A DNA stretch of 64,000 nucleotides from an uncultured Mollicutes bacterium (GCA_900540175.1 UQFG01000002.1:89092-153091), one strand, 5' to 3'; positions 1 to 8,116 are shown, counted from the stretch's first letter. A program made the numbers and translations. Notes: a model not told the origin generated them from the sequence alone.

Positions 1-832
1 TTACAACAAATACGGCGGTAATTTGACTAAAGAAGTCCATATTTGCATTATGCCGACGGTGATTCTTAAAAACGATCAACTGATCGTCACACCGGCTACT
101 TCATCCTCATCTTCCAATAGCGGTATCATGACGTATAAGACGGCTTTGACGACAAAAGATACCCTTCAGTTGAAGATCGATACTAAAACAATGGAATTGT
201 TGGTAAACGATCAAAAACTGTATATGACACTAGATGACGGTACACAAGGACCGGCTTACAAAGTTGAACTTCCGACATTCTCGTTCAATAAAAATTTGGA
301 TGTTTTGGTTAACGGAATTAAAACCGATGTTTCTGTTGAAAAATTCGGTATTTCTCAAATCATAACGGGAAATACCATTGCCGATACGTCGCTGATTACG
401 GTTGTACCGTACGACGCATCGTATTATATCATCGATAAAACGGCAACCTCGCTCAATCCAAGCGAAGGCGCCAACAGCAATGTGGCCTTATCCAATTTAT
501 TGATTTGTCCGGATATTACCACGACCGAAAGCGGTTATTATATTATCGGCGGTTATTATACGGAATTTAAAGCCACATCCGATACCCCCGAACCAAAAAT
601 AGACGATCAGTACAATTTGATATTGGGCAACATCGTTACCGACTACAAAATATCGGCTTCGACCGTATCCAATATTACCGGCGGAATGGTTAAAGAGTTA
701 TCTGTTTCCGGAAAAGTATTCTTGATTATGCTGTGTTTGTTATCAATTCCGCTGATGCGGTTCTTCCAAATGATTGTCCCGTGGATAAAGAATCAAGTGG
801 CTTTTGTGAAGAAATTACTTTCCAAATTTTAA
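1..832 (+). CDS. C-terminal part of an unknown membrane-anchored protein (cut by window edge)
   Basis: The frame is open from base 2 to the stop at 832, so the gene begins before the window; the TTG at 23 is an internal codon, not a convincing start. The visible 270 or so residues are rich in Ser, Thr and beta-branched residues, as in a beta-rich extracytoplasmic domain. Near the C-terminus comes a hydrophobic stretch (VFLIMLCLLSIPLMRFF) followed by a short lysine-rich tail, which fits a protein held in the membrane by a C-terminal helix. I do not recognise the family and the N-terminal half is missing. Confidence 0.75.
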   Translation, partial: YNKYGGNLTKEVHICIMPTVILKNDQLIVTPATSSSSSNSGIMTYKTALTTKDTLQLKIDTKTMELLVNDQKLYMTLDDGTQGPAYKVELPTFSFNKNLDVLVNGIKTDVSVEKFGISQIITGNTIADTSLITVVPYDASYYIIDKTATSLNPSEGANSNVALSNLLICPDITTTESGYYIIGGYYTEFKATSDTPEPKIDDQYNLILGNIVTDYKISASTVSNITGGMVKELSVSGKVFLIMLCLLSIPLMRFFQMIVPWIKNQVAFVKKLLSKF

Positions 833-883
833 TACTTATATTTTTTCAAAAATTTACAACACTAACAATGGGTGATGTAAAGA

Positions 884-1036
884 ATGAAAAACAAACAACA
901 AATCCAACCGATCGACGATCCGTTTCTGGCAATGAATCAATGTATTCAAATCGAGTTGTTTCCGGATGAGGAATATGCCGATGAATTTTATATTCTTGCT
1001 CCGATCGATATTAATGATTTGTATAATCAAAATTAA
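884..1036 (+). CDS. small acidic protein, unknown function (50 aa)
   Basis: ATG at 884, preceded by a modest GGGTGATG ribosome site, opens a 50-codon frame ending in TAA at 1034-1036, directly in front of a good terminator. The product starts MKNKQQIQPIDDPFLAMNQ and is rich in Asp, Glu, Tyr and Ile. It lies 51 bases after the upstream gene and probably shares its transcript. No family is recognised. Support comes from the codon pattern and the terminator placement. Confidence 0.5.
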   Translation: MKNKQQIQPIDDPFLAMNQCIQIELFPDEEYADEFYILAPIDINDLYNQN

Positions 1037-1040
1037 AGAA

Positions 1041-1077
1041 AAAAGACAAAATCAATAAGCGGTTTTGTCTTTTTTTA
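1041..1077 (+). terminator. intrinsic terminator after the 50-aa gene
   Basis: AAAAGACAAAA pairs with TTTTGTCTTTT across an 11-base loop, and the 3' arm runs into a T tract. It separates the plus-strand genes from the convergent DUF3795 gene. Confidence 0.75.
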
Positions 1078-1092
1078 TGCCGTATAACTCTT

Positions 1093-1434
1093 TTACTTTT
1101 TTAAAGGGTCCATCTTTTTGGCTTTTTCCTGAGCCGGATTGATCAATTTTTCGTAAACATCTTTTCCGTTTTTCCAATTGATTAAATTGTTGAGCCGAAT
1201 CCCTGAATCGCCGTGTTCCGGATCGCTAAAAAAGTCTTTTAATTTTTGACAAGGAAGATTTGAACATTCTCCACAATGGTTTAATCCTTTTTCAATGCAG
1301 CATTTGGCTTTGTCGCATTCGCCCCAAAACAGGACACCTTGGTTGGCTTTGCATCCGTTGCAGCCGATTTTGTCTTTCCATTCGCATACTTTGCAATACG
1401 TACCGCAAAAAGCAATCATCGATTTGTCTAACAA
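1093..1434 (-). CDS. DUF3795-type cysteine-rich protein
   Basis: About 113 residues with paired cysteines throughout (CGTYCKVCEW, GCNGCKAN, CGECSNLPCQKLKDF), the pattern of the DUF3795 family of probable metal-binding proteins of unknown role. An ATG lies at 1443, but it directly abuts the AAGGAG ribosome site. The TTG at 1434 sits nine bases from that site and is the better start; a later ATG (codon 9 of the long form) would give MIAFCGTYC. The gene stands alone and converges on the preceding terminator. Confidence 0.7.
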   Translation of the reverse strand: MLDKSMIAFCGTYCKVCEWKDKIGCNGCKANQGVLFWGECDKAKCCIEKGLNHCGECSNLPCQKLKDFFSDPEHGDSGIRLNNLINWKNGKDVYEKLINPAQEKAKKMDPLKK

Positions 1435-1534
1435 GATCAACATCTCCTTTCTTAAAAATTCTTTGTTTAAAACGTGCTTGTTACCGTTAATATAACATAA
1501 AACAACAGGAAAAACAATTTCAAAGAATCAATAC

Positions 1535-1584
1535 TTGTGTTTTCAAATAATTTATGTTATATTATAGTTAGTTATAACTAACTA
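1535..1584 (+). promoter_or_regulatory. promoter with a perfect 20-bp operator-like palindrome
   Basis: TTGTGT (1535-1540), a 17-base spacer and TATATT (1558-1563) form a plausible sigma-A promoter. A perfect palindrome, TAGTTAGTTATAACTAACTA, covers 1565-1584, where the transcript would start. That is the position of a repressor site for the small membrane protein that follows. No regulator gene adjoins it. Confidence 0.6.
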
Positions 1585-1600
1585 GCAAAGGAGGTAGAAA

Positions 1601-1738
1601 ATGTTCTTAAAAGAAGCAATCGGATTTTGGATGTTGGTTGGAATGGTCGGGCTTTGTTTTTTTTGTTTTTTTATCCGCGATTATCTTTTAGGTAAAACAA
1701 AACGAAAAAAAGAGAAATTAAAAACCGAAAACAAATAA
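1601..1738 (+). CDS. small single-span membrane protein (45 aa)
   Basis: ATG at 1601 follows a near-perfect AAAGGAGG ribosome site eight bases upstream. The 45-residue product has a hydrophobic span (about residues 8-26, including WMLVGMVGLCFFCFF) followed by a strongly basic tail (KTKRKKEKLK), so the C-terminus should be cytoplasmic. It has its own promoter with an overlapping palindrome, suggesting regulated expression. Family unknown; such small proteins often tune a membrane complex or accompany transporters. Confidence 0.65.
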   Translation: MFLKEAIGFWMLVGMVGLCFFCFFIRDYLLGKTKRKKEKLKTENK

Positions 1739-1797
1739 AAAGGAAAAAAATGTCTATCTTTTTAATAAAAATGTTGATTTCATTTTTGATTATATCA

Positions 1798-1826
1798 TTG
1801 TTTTTTAAATGGTTTCGTATTATAAT
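1798..1826 (+). promoter_or_regulatory. sigma-A promoter of fba
   Basis: TTGTTT at 1798-1803, a 17-base spacer, and a perfect TATAAT at 1821-1826, followed by the AGGAGG ribosome site and the ATG at 1866. Confidence 0.75.
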
Positions 1827-1865
1827 AAGAGTTAGAAGTATTACTTTTAGGAGGATCTATTTAAT

Positions 1866-2735
1866 ATGCCATTAGTAAATGTCAAAGACATGATGGAAAA
1901 GGCCAGAAACGGTCATTATGCAGTAGGTGCATTCAATATCAATAATTTAGAATGGACAAAAGCAATTCTTCAAACAGCAGAAGAATTAAAGGCTCCGGTT
2001 ATTTTAGGTGTATCCGAAGGAGCCAACAAGTATATGACGGGATATAAAGTGGTTGCCGATATGGTCAAAGCGATGATCGAAACGTTGAAGATCAGCGTTC
2101 CTGTTGCGCTTCATTTGGATCACGGTTCTTATGAAGGGGCTCAAAAAGCCTTGGCAGCGGGTTATTCGTCGGTTATGTTTGACGGTTCCCACTATTCCAT
2201 TGAAGAAAATGTCGAAAAAACCAAAGAAATCGTTGCACTGGCTAAAAAACTGGATGCAACTGTTGAAGCAGAAGTCGGTTCCATCGGCGGTGAAGAAGAC
2301 GGTGTTACCGGACGTGGGGAAGTAGCCGATCCGCTTCAATGCAAAATGATTGCCGATCTGGGAATCGATATGTTGGCAGCCGGTATCGGTAATATTCATG
2401 GTCAGTATCCGGCAAATTGGCAAGGACTTGACTTTGAAACACTTGCGAAGATTAAAGAACAATGCGGAAATATGCCGCTTGTATTGCATGGCGGTACGGG
2501 TATTCCCGAAGATATGATCAAAAAAGCCATTTCGCTTGGTGTTTGCAAAATCAATGTCAATACGGAATGTCAGTTGGCTTTTGCCGCAGCAACAAGAGAA
2601 TATATTGAAGCCGGTAAGGATCGCGAGAAAAAAGGTTTTGACCCACGGAAATTATTGGCTCCTGGTACGGAAGCAATCAAAGAAACCGTTCGTGAAAAAA
2701 TGGAAATGTTCGGTTGCATCGGAAAAGCATTTTAA
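1866..2735 (+). CDS. fba: class II fructose-bisphosphate aldolase
   Basis: Zinc-dependent aldolase that cleaves fructose 1,6-bisphosphate to glyceraldehyde 3-phosphate and dihydroxyacetone phosphate in cytoplasmic glycolysis and gluconeogenesis. The 289 residues match the family length. Visible signatures are HLDHG (residues 83-87; metal ligand and catalytic Asp region), GSIGGEEDGV, the histidine in GIGNIHG, LVLHGGTGIP and KINVNTE for substrate phosphate. The ATG follows AGGAGG and its own promoter. A related sugar-phosphate isomerase gene follows 56 bases downstream. Gat/KbaY tagatose-bisphosphate aldolases look alike, but the isolated context favours the glycolytic enzyme. Confidence 0.93.
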   Translation: MPLVNVKDMMEKARNGHYAVGAFNINNLEWTKAILQTAEELKAPVILGVSEGANKYMTGYKVVADMVKAMIETLKISVPVALHLDHGSYEGAQKALAAGYSSVMFDGSHYSIEENVEKTKEIVALAKKLDATVEAEVGSIGGEEDGVTGRGEVADPLQCKMIADLGIDMLAAGIGNIHGQYPANWQGLDFETLAKIKEQCGNMPLVLHGGTGIPEDMIKKAISLGVCKINVNTECQLAFAAATREYIEAGKDREKKGFDPRKLLAPGTEAIKETVREKMEMFGCIGKAF

Positions 2736-2743
2736 TGATTGAA

Positions 2744-2770
2744 AAAGGACGATGTATCCCATCGTTCTTT
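2744..2770 (+). promoter_or_regulatory. hairpin between fba and the isomerase gene
   Basis: AAAGGACGATG pairs with CATCGTTCTTT (one G-T wobble) around a 5-base loop. No long T tract follows, so it may be a weak attenuator or an mRNA processing/stability element separating expression of the two genes. Confidence 0.5.
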
Positions 2771-2791
2771 GTTTATGTAGGAGGTAAAAAA

Positions 2792-3430
2792 ATGAAAATA
2801 GCATTAATCAATGAAAATTCACAAGCAGCAAAAAACGAACTAATTTACCAAACACTGGAAAAAGTAGCATCCAAATACGGTCATACCGTTGATAATTACG
2901 GTATGTTCGGCAGTGATGATCAATCCTTGACTTACGTTCAAAACGGACTGTTGGCCGGAATTTTAATTAATTCGGGTGCGGCCGATTTTGTGGTTACCGG
3001 TTGCGGTACGGGAAGCGGCGCCATGCTTGCATGCAATTCGTTCCCAAGAGTATTGTGCGGTTTGATTGTCGATCCATCGGATGCTTATATGTTCGGTCAA
3101 ATCAACGACGGCAATTGCGCAGCGTTTCCTTTTGCCAAAGGTTTCGGCTGGGGTGCTGAGTTGAACTTGGAATATTGTTTTGAAAAACTGTTTAATGGTC
3201 CGCGTGGATTGGGTTATCCAAGAGAAAGAGCCATTCCCGAACAAACCAATAAAAAGATCTTAGACAGCGTGAAAGAAATCACGCATACACCGATGATCGA
3301 GATTTTAAAAAGAATTGATCGAACCTTCTTATTCGATACCATTAATCGCGACTCTTTCAAAAAATATTTTTTTGAAAACGCAAAAGATCCGGAAATAATC
3401 GCTTTTTGTAAAGAAGTCTTAGGTCTTTAA
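2792..3430 (+). CDS. RpiB/LacA/LacB-family sugar-phosphate isomerase
   Basis: ATG at 2792 follows GTAGGAGG; an in-frame ATG upstream overlaps fba and has no such site. The 212-residue product carries the family's CGTGSG motif (catalytic-type Cys at about 71) after VVTG, and the RVLCGLIVDPSDA region. Members interconvert aldose and ketose 5- or 6-phosphates (ribose 5-phosphate, or galactose/allose 6-phosphate). It is longer than RpiB (about 150 residues) because of a C-terminal extension of some 60 residues ending EVLGL, so the substrate is not certain. Proximity to fba suggests central or hexose-phosphate metabolism. Confidence 0.8.
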   Translation: MKIALINENSQAAKNELIYQTLEKVASKYGHTVDNYGMFGSDDQSLTYVQNGLLAGILINSGAADFVVTGCGTGSGAMLACNSFPRVLCGLIVDPSDAYMFGQINDGNCAAFPFAKGFGWGAELNLEYCFEKLFNGPRGLGYPRERAIPEQTNKKILDSVKEITHTPMIEILKRIDRTFLFDTINRDSFKKYFFENAKDPEIIAFCKEVLGL

Positions 3431-3452
3431 TCTTTTTATAGTTTAATTGGAA

Positions 3453-3484
3453 ACGGTATAGCCGATGCTATATCGTTTTTTTTA
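3453..3484 (+). terminator. terminator of the fba-isomerase unit
   Basis: ACGGTATAGC pairs with GCTATATCGT around CGAT, followed by a run of eight T. Confidence 0.85.
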
Positions 3485-3493
3485 TATAAAAAT

Positions 3494-3520
3494 AAAAAAA
3501 CAATGGAATCCATTGTTTTT
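3494..3520. terminator. bidirectional hairpin between convergent genes
   Basis: A symmetric A/T-flanked hairpin (ACAATGG AAT CCATTGT) with A and T tracts on both sides could terminate transcription from either direction between the isomerase gene and the minus-strand operon. Confidence 0.65.
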
Positions 3521-3595
3521 AAAAAAGAGTAGGGTTAACATAGAAAATTAAAAAGGTAAGGAAGTTTAACTCCTTTTTCTAACTATTGAGAAATT

Positions 3596-4630
3596 CTATT
3601 CTGTGATTTTCTTTTGTTCTTGAAGAACTTTTTTGTAAATGGCTTTTAGCTGAGCTCCTATTTTGGCACTATCTCGTTCTAAGACAACTTGATAGCCGTT
3701 TTCAATCAGCGAAATTTGATCTTCGTTTAAAATTTTATTGATTTCCGCCACAAATTCTTGGTTATTACGACCCATATGGCAATGAACATCTTTTTTCAAC
3801 CAACCTTCATAAACCCCGATATCCCGTACTAAAAGCGGTAATTTGGAAGCCAGTGCCTCTAAGGTGACAATCCCTTCGGTTTCCTCGTAACTTGGAAAAA
3901 AGAAGGCTTTCGCTTTGGCAAAGGCAATCTTTTTATAGCCCATATGAATATATCCCGGTAAGATGACATTATCCGGCTTATTGCGGATGGATTTCATGAC
4001 CAAAGAAGAAGTAATGGCTTTATAGCGATGACCGAACCAAATAAATTTAATATGCGGGAATTGTCTGGCTACTTCGATAAAATCGACGATTCCTTTTCTG
4101 ACAAAATAAAACCCCATTCCGATAATAAACGGATCGTCTTTACGGATTCCTATAAAATCATAAAACTGTTGTTCTTCTTGGTCTGTATAGGAAGTCGTTT
4201 CTTTTAAGTATTTTTCCAAATCGATTCCATTGCTGACCGCATAAATCGGTGCCTGAATGCCGTAATTTTCAATTAAACGTTTGGAATAGAGCGTAGGTGT
4301 AATGATCGTAGTAGCGTGACGATACATCCGAAGAAGGTTGTGATTGAACCAACCGGCAATTTGATTGGAAAAACGGAATGAATTTAAAAAATCTTCTTTG
4401 GTTGAATGCGCATGGGTGATGACCGGAATCTTTTTTTTCTGTAATGTCCGCATAAAACGATAACTGCGGTAAAACAACGTGTTGATGTGACAAAGGTCAT
4501 AGGAATCGCGGGGATCAAACGTTACTTCGATCCCGTTTTTTTCAAGAGCGGTTTTTTGAAGATTCAAGGCATGACCGATGCCGCTTTTTTTCATTTGTTT
4601 TTGATTTTGAGAATAAAGAAGGACTTTCAT
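3596..4630 (-). CDS. GT4-family glycosyltransferase, CpoA-like (glycolipid synthesis)
   Basis: A 344-residue retaining glycosyltransferase of the GT-B fold. The N-terminal domain has KSGIGHALNLQ and the HAHSTKEDF motif; the C-terminal domain has the donor-binding FFFPSYEETEGIVTLEALA with the E-x7-E pair and VRDIGVYEGWL. These resemble streptococcal CpoA and related enzymes, which add a hexose to glucosyl-diacylglycerol to make the membrane glycolipid anchor, so a peripheral membrane enzyme of glycolipid or lipoteichoic-acid-anchor synthesis is likely. It overlaps the upstream acetyltransferase by 4 bases as last gene of the lysS operon. Acceptor and sugar are inferred. Confidence 0.75.
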   Translation of the reverse strand: MKVLLYSQNQKQMKKSGIGHALNLQKTALEKNGIEVTFDPRDSYDLCHINTLFYRSYRFMRTLQKKKIPVITHAHSTKEDFLNSFRFSNQIAGWFNHNLLRMYRHATTIITPTLYSKRLIENYGIQAPIYAVSNGIDLEKYLKETTSYTDQEEQQFYDFIGIRKDDPFIIGMGFYFVRKGIVDFIEVARQFPHIKFIWFGHRYKAITSSLVMKSIRNKPDNVILPGYIHMGYKKIAFAKAKAFFFPSYEETEGIVTLEALASKLPLLVRDIGVYEGWLKKDVHCHMGRNNQEFVAEINKILNEDQISLIENGYQVVLERDSAKIGAQLKAIYKKVLQEQKKITE

Positions 4631-5142
4631 TCTATCATCCTTTCATAGGCGTTTCTTTCCGGTTCCGTTTTTTCTTTTTTGATTCGGATTATCCCGCAAT
4701 ATTGAAATCCAAGTTTCTGTGCCAATGTATTCATCGGTTTATTTTTGGGATGCGTATCGATCCGTATAGATAAAACTTTTCCTTTGGCAGTGCGAATGGC
4801 TTCTTGGATCAATGCTTTGGCGAGTCCTTGACCGTAAAAGGTGTGTTTTACAGCTAGTCGGTGGATGGTTCGGTAAGCAGAAGTAGACAACCAACATCCG
4901 TTGATTTCATCGTAATTTTCATCTTCTTTGTCGTAAATCGCCATCATTGCCGCTACCGTATTGTCTTTTACGGCAACATAAAGCGCCTTGTTTTCAATAT
5001 CGTTTACAAAGTCTGTTTTGCTTGGATAATCACTTGCTTTATCCCATTGGTGAAAATGCTTGGATTGAATCAATGTTCTGGCATCTTCGACGATTTGCAT
5101 AATGGCAGGTAAATCACTGATTTCAGCGGGTCTGATTTCCAT
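4627..5142 (-). CDS. GNAT-family N-acetyltransferase
   Basis: 171 residues with a GNAT fold: N-terminal MEIRPAEISDLPAIMQIV, the acetyl-CoA binding segment HTFYGQGLAKALIQEAI (Q-x-x-G-x-A) and the LAQKLGFQYCGII strand near the end. The acceptor is unknown. It overlaps both the gene before (20 bases) and the glycosyltransferase after (4 bases), indicating translational coupling within the lysS operon. Confidence 0.85.
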   Translation of the reverse strand: MEIRPAEISDLPAIMQIVEDARTLIQSKHFHQWDKASDYPSKTDFVNDIENKALYVAVKDNTVAAMMAIYDKEDENYDEINGCWLSTSAYRTIHRLAVKHTFYGQGLAKALIQEAIRTAKGKVLSIRIDTHPKNKPMNTLAQKLGFQYCGIIRIKKEKTEPERNAYERMIE

Positions 5143-5734
5143 GATGTTCCTTTTGAAATTGAAAGACGGAATTGTAAATATCGATCTCGTCTTCTTTATA
5201 AAGTCCGTATTCCAAGGCGACCTCGTAAAAGATCGATTCGATTGAGTGAAACGACTTGTCTTCTTTTTCGAATATCGTTGTGGTCAAATCGTCTAACATC
5301 GGAAAAAAAGCATCCGGAACATTTTCTTTTTTATCCAAATAGGAAGAAACTTTTTCTTCGAATTCGTTGAGTTTTTCAATATCCTGTTTGGAAGCCGAAG
5401 AGTTTCCCAGTTCGGATTGGAATTCATGAATATAAAGCAATAGATTGATGGTTTTGGCACATTGTTCCAATTGATCGTAATCTTGATTAAAGTTGTAATC
5501 ATAAAGCGTTTTGATCGTGTAGAAAGCATCGTGAATATAATCAAAACCGGTTTCGAAAAATATTTTTTCCTCATTGGTCGCGCTTTTTCTTTTTAAATAG
5601 CGTTCATAAAGATAATCGACGACAACCAAAACCGAAGAAAAACGGGAAATGGTCGCGCTTTTTCGTTCAACCAAATGATGAATAAAATCGTAATTTTCGA
5701 ATTTCCAATTGGCGTAATCCGTATAAATATCCAT
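5123..5734 (-). CDS. unknown acidic, mostly helical protein co-transcribed with lysS
   Basis: 203 residues starting MDIYTDYANWKFENYDFIHH. No signal peptide or membrane span; it is rich in Glu, Asp, Tyr and Phe with predicted long helices. The start codon lies one base beyond the lysS stop and the end overlaps the acetyltransferase, so the three genes are tightly coupled. I recognise no family or catalytic motif. Confidence 0.75.
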   Translation of the reverse strand: MDIYTDYANWKFENYDFIHHLVERKSATISRFSSVLVVVDYLYERYLKRKSATNEEKIFFETGFDYIHDAFYTIKTLYDYNFNQDYDQLEQCAKTINLLLYIHEFQSELGNSSASKQDIEKLNEFEEKVSSYLDKKENVPDAFFPMLDDLTTTIFEKEDKSFHSIESIFYEVALEYGLYKEDEIDIYNSVFQFQKEHHGNQTR

Positions 5735-5735
5735 G

Positions 5736-7226
5736 TTAATCGCCTACTTTACGATTTTTATTGTGTGGGAAAAGAATGATATCGCGAATATTGGTTTTTC
5801 CTGTCAGCAACATAATCAGTCGGTCGATACCGATACCGATTCCGCCGCACGGAGGCATTCCGTATTCCAGTGCTTCTACAAAATCCGTATCGATTTCGCA
5901 AGCCTCGTCGTTTCCTAAATTTCTTTCTTCCAATTGTTTTTGGAAACGTTGCATCTGATCCAGCGGATCATTGAGTTCACTGAAAGCATTGGCATACTCG
6001 GTAGCACCGATGAAGGCTTCGAAACGATCGGTATAGCGCGGATCTTGGTCGTTCTTTTTCGCCAACGGTGAAATTTCGATAGGATGTCCATAGACCAAAG
6101 TCGGTTCGATCAACGCATCTTCACAGTATTTTTCAAAGAAGGCATTGACAATATGACCGACACCGGTAAAATGATGCGGTACGTCGATTTGATGTTGGCG
6201 AGCCAGTTCGGTTGCTTGTTCGAATGTCATCGGTTGCCAGAAATCCACCCCGCATTGTTCTTTGATGGCATCGACCATATGAATCCGTTTAAAAGAAGAA
6301 AGATCATAAGTATGTCCGTCAAATTCCACAATAGAAGTACCCAATACCTCTTGGGTGACACTTCGGAAGAAATTTTCGATTAAATCCATCATCCCATTCA
6401 TATCCGAATAGGCCAAATAGGCTTCTACAGTCGTAAATTCCGGATTATGACGGGCATCGACTCCTTCGTTTCGAAACAAACGACCGATTTCATATACGGC
6501 TTCCATACCACCTACAATCAATCTTTTGAGTGGTAATTCAGTGGCAATCCGTAAATAAAACGGCATGTCAAGCGCATTGTGATGCGTAATAAACGGTCTA
6601 GCGGCCGCACCGCCCAAAATGGGTTGTAAAACAGGTGTTTCCACTTCGACAAAACCCAATTGATCAAAGAAATGCTGAACGGCACGAATGATTTTCGGGC
6701 GCATAAAAGCGATTTTTTTCGATTCTTCGTTGACAATCAAATCGACATAGCGTCTTCTTCTGGTTTCTTCGATATCCTGTAAACCGTGAAATTTTTCCGG
6801 TAATGGCCTTATGGCTTTGGAAAGATGAGTATAGACTTGACATTTGACTGTCAATTGATTGGTATTGGTACGCATGACAATCCCTTCGATTCCGACGATA
6901 TCGCCGATATCCGATTTGATGAAAATGTCGTAATTGTCTTCTCCCATGATTTCTTTGGAAAGGTAACATTGAATGGTACCGTATTTATCTTGAATGTTAA
7001 TAAAGCCGATTTTTCCCTGTCGTCTTTTGGCCATCAGTCGACCGGCAATCCGAACGGAAAAATGCTGTTGTTCCAATTGTTCTTTCGTATAAGGTTCGTA
7101 CGTAGTCAAAATGGATGCTGAATTTGCAGTCCGATCGTAACGTTGTCCAAAGGGTTTAACGCCTTTTTCTTCCAAATACTGGATTTTTTCAATTCGAATG
7201 CGTTCTTGTTCAGGTCTTTTTTGCAT
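5736..7226 (-). CDS. lysS: lysine--tRNA ligase, class II
   Basis: Charges tRNA-Lys with lysine. Chosen start is the ATG at 7226 behind AGGAGG (MQKRPEQERIRIEKIQYLEE), giving 496 residues, the usual length; the longer frame upstream runs into the promoter. Visible: the N-terminal OB-fold anticodon-binding domain (GRLMAKRRQGKIGFINIQD), class II motif 2 (FRNEGVDARHNPEFTTVEAY) and motif 3 (GGIGIGIDRLIMLLTG). It heads an operon with an unknown gene, an acetyltransferase and the glycosyltransferase. Confidence 0.95.
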   Translation of the reverse strand: MQKRPEQERIRIEKIQYLEEKGVKPFGQRYDRTANSASILTTYEPYTKEQLEQQHFSVRIAGRLMAKRRQGKIGFINIQDKYGTIQCYLSKEIMGEDNYDIFIKSDIGDIVGIEGIVMRTNTNQLTVKCQVYTHLSKAIRPLPEKFHGLQDIEETRRRRYVDLIVNEESKKIAFMRPKIIRAVQHFFDQLGFVEVETPVLQPILGGAAARPFITHHNALDMPFYLRIATELPLKRLIVGGMEAVYEIGRLFRNEGVDARHNPEFTTVEAYLAYSDMNGMMDLIENFFRSVTQEVLGTSIVEFDGHTYDLSSFKRIHMVDAIKEQCGVDFWQPMTFEQATELARQHQIDVPHHFTGVGHIVNAFFEKYCEDALIEPTLVYGHPIEISPLAKKNDQDPRYTDRFEAFIGATEYANAFSELNDPLDQMQRFQKQLEERNLGNDEACEIDTDFVEALEYGMPPCGGIGIGIDRLIMLLTGKTNIRDIILFPHNKNRKVGD

Positions 7227-7256
7227 AAACAATCCTCCTAAAATATTAACTGTTTT

Positions 7257-7285
7257 ATTATAGCATATTCCGGTCGAAAAAACAA
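7257..7285 (-). promoter_or_regulatory. promoter of the lysS operon
   Basis: On the minus strand TTGTTT (7285-7280), a 17-base spacer and TATAAT (7262-7257) precede the lysS ribosome site. Confidence 0.7.
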
Positions 7286-7330
7286 CCAATGTCCTTATAG
7301 ACGAAATAAAACACCGCTTTTTGAAACAAT

Positions 7331-7357
7331 AAAAAAAGCGATACGAATGGATCGCTT
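7331..7357 (-). terminator. terminator of yabP-yabQ
   Basis: Read on the minus strand, AAGCGAT and ATCGCTT form a stem around an 8-base loop and lead into seven T. It overlaps the yabQ stop codon. Confidence 0.8.
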
Positions 7358-7787
7358 AAAATAGTTCGTAGATGGTTTTCGGTTTCAAGTAAGGATATTT
7401 TCTATAATACCGGTATGTTTTTATTTTGGCCTTTATTTCCGAATAAAACGGAGGAAGAGATAATTTGATTAAAATAGAAAATAATTTTTTTTCCAACGGT
7501 TTTAAAAATGCCTGAAACGCTTTGTTTTTCTTTAAAACAGAAGAAGCCAAATATCGTTTGGAAAGATACAATCCAAGTCCGTAAAACAACAAATACATAT
7601 GAAATAAGAGGATGTGAAATTTATTGGCCATGTGGATCATCAAAACGGCAATGATTCCGAAAAAAAGCAGTGTTTTAAGGAAAAGAAATCGTTTTTGATG
7701 ATAAAACAGCAACTGATAAAGAAGGTGTGTAAAGACACCTAAATAGATGCACAACAAAACTTTAAGAACATTGAATAACGATTCCAT
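7356..7787 (-). CDS. yabQ: YabQ-like membrane protein (spore cortex)
   Basis: 143 residues with three to four hydrophobic spans in the first 80 positions (VLLCIYLGVFTHLLYQLLF, LLFFGIIAVLMIH, MYLLFYGLGLYL), then a basic C-terminal half. In Bacillus subtilis YabQ is a forespore outer membrane protein needed for cortex formation. Sequence conservation is weak, so the call rests on hydropathy, length and the position immediately after yabP beside rqcP, ftsH, hpt, tilS and spoIIE. It overlaps yabP by one base (ATGA). Confidence 0.6.
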   Translation of the reverse strand: MESLFNVLKVLLCIYLGVFTHLLYQLLFYHQKRFLFLKTLLFFGIIAVLMIHMANKFHILLFHMYLLFYGLGLYLSKRYLASSVLKKNKAFQAFLKPLEKKLFSILIKLSLPPFYSEIKAKIKTYRYYRKYPYLKPKTIYELF

Positions 7788-8047
7788 CAGGCAAATAGGC
7801 GCTTAAAAAAACCTTGGCTTTTTTCTTTGGACAGTTTGTTTTTCTTTTCTATGGAAGAAACAACTCCGTTTATTTTAATGGTTTTGTTATCATTGCCGAC
7901 TTCTTTTAAAATCAAATCCGTCCCTTTTATCTCATAAGCCTCATTGTTGATTTCAATTAAAAAACTTTTTTCCGAAAACTCTTTGATCGTTTGAATATTG
8001 TTGATTATGATTTCATTATTGTAAACGATAAAATTGGCATTGTTCAT
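7787..8047 (-). CDS. yabP: YabP/YqfC-family sporulation protein
   Basis: ATG at 8047 behind AGGTGAT gives 86 residues starting MNNANFIVYNNEIIINN; an upstream in-frame start has no ribosome site. The beta-rich pattern, with a motif like INNEAYEIKGTDLILKEV and a basic tail (KSQGFFKRLFA), matches the YabP/YqfC family, associated with spore coat and cortex assembly. The neighbour order (rqcP-yabP-yabQ) is the Bacillus order. Confidence 0.7.
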   Translation of the reverse strand: MNNANFIVYNNEIIINNIQTIKEFSEKSFLIEINNEAYEIKGTDLILKEVGNDNKTIKINGVVSSIEKKNKLSKEKSQGFFKRLFA

Positions 8048-8093
8048 ATCATCACCTAATAACAATGTATGAAAACAGGCAAAAAACTAGAAC

Positions 8094-8116
8094 AAAAAAA
8101 GGCCCGAAGGCCTTTT
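8094..8116 (-). terminator. terminator between rqcP and yabP
   Basis: Minus strand: AAAAGGCC, loop TTCG, GGCCTTTT and more T. The stable UUCG-capped stem overlaps the rqcP stop, so the sporulation pair below is either transcribed separately or by readthrough. Confidence 0.85.

Noticed and set aside
733-969. 78-codon ORF overlapping the end of the first gene
   Set aside because: It lies in another frame of the upstream gene and of the 50-aa gene, has no ribosome site and an unnatural composition.
1750-1875. 41-codon hydrophobic ORF before fba
   Set aside because: It contains the full -35/-10 promoter of fba and overlaps the fba start by 10 bases; its ribosome site is poor.
2004-2489. 161-codon minus-strand ORF inside fba
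   Set aside because: Antisense shadow of the aldolase; no ribosome site, and His/Phe/Arg-rich as expected of a shadow frame.
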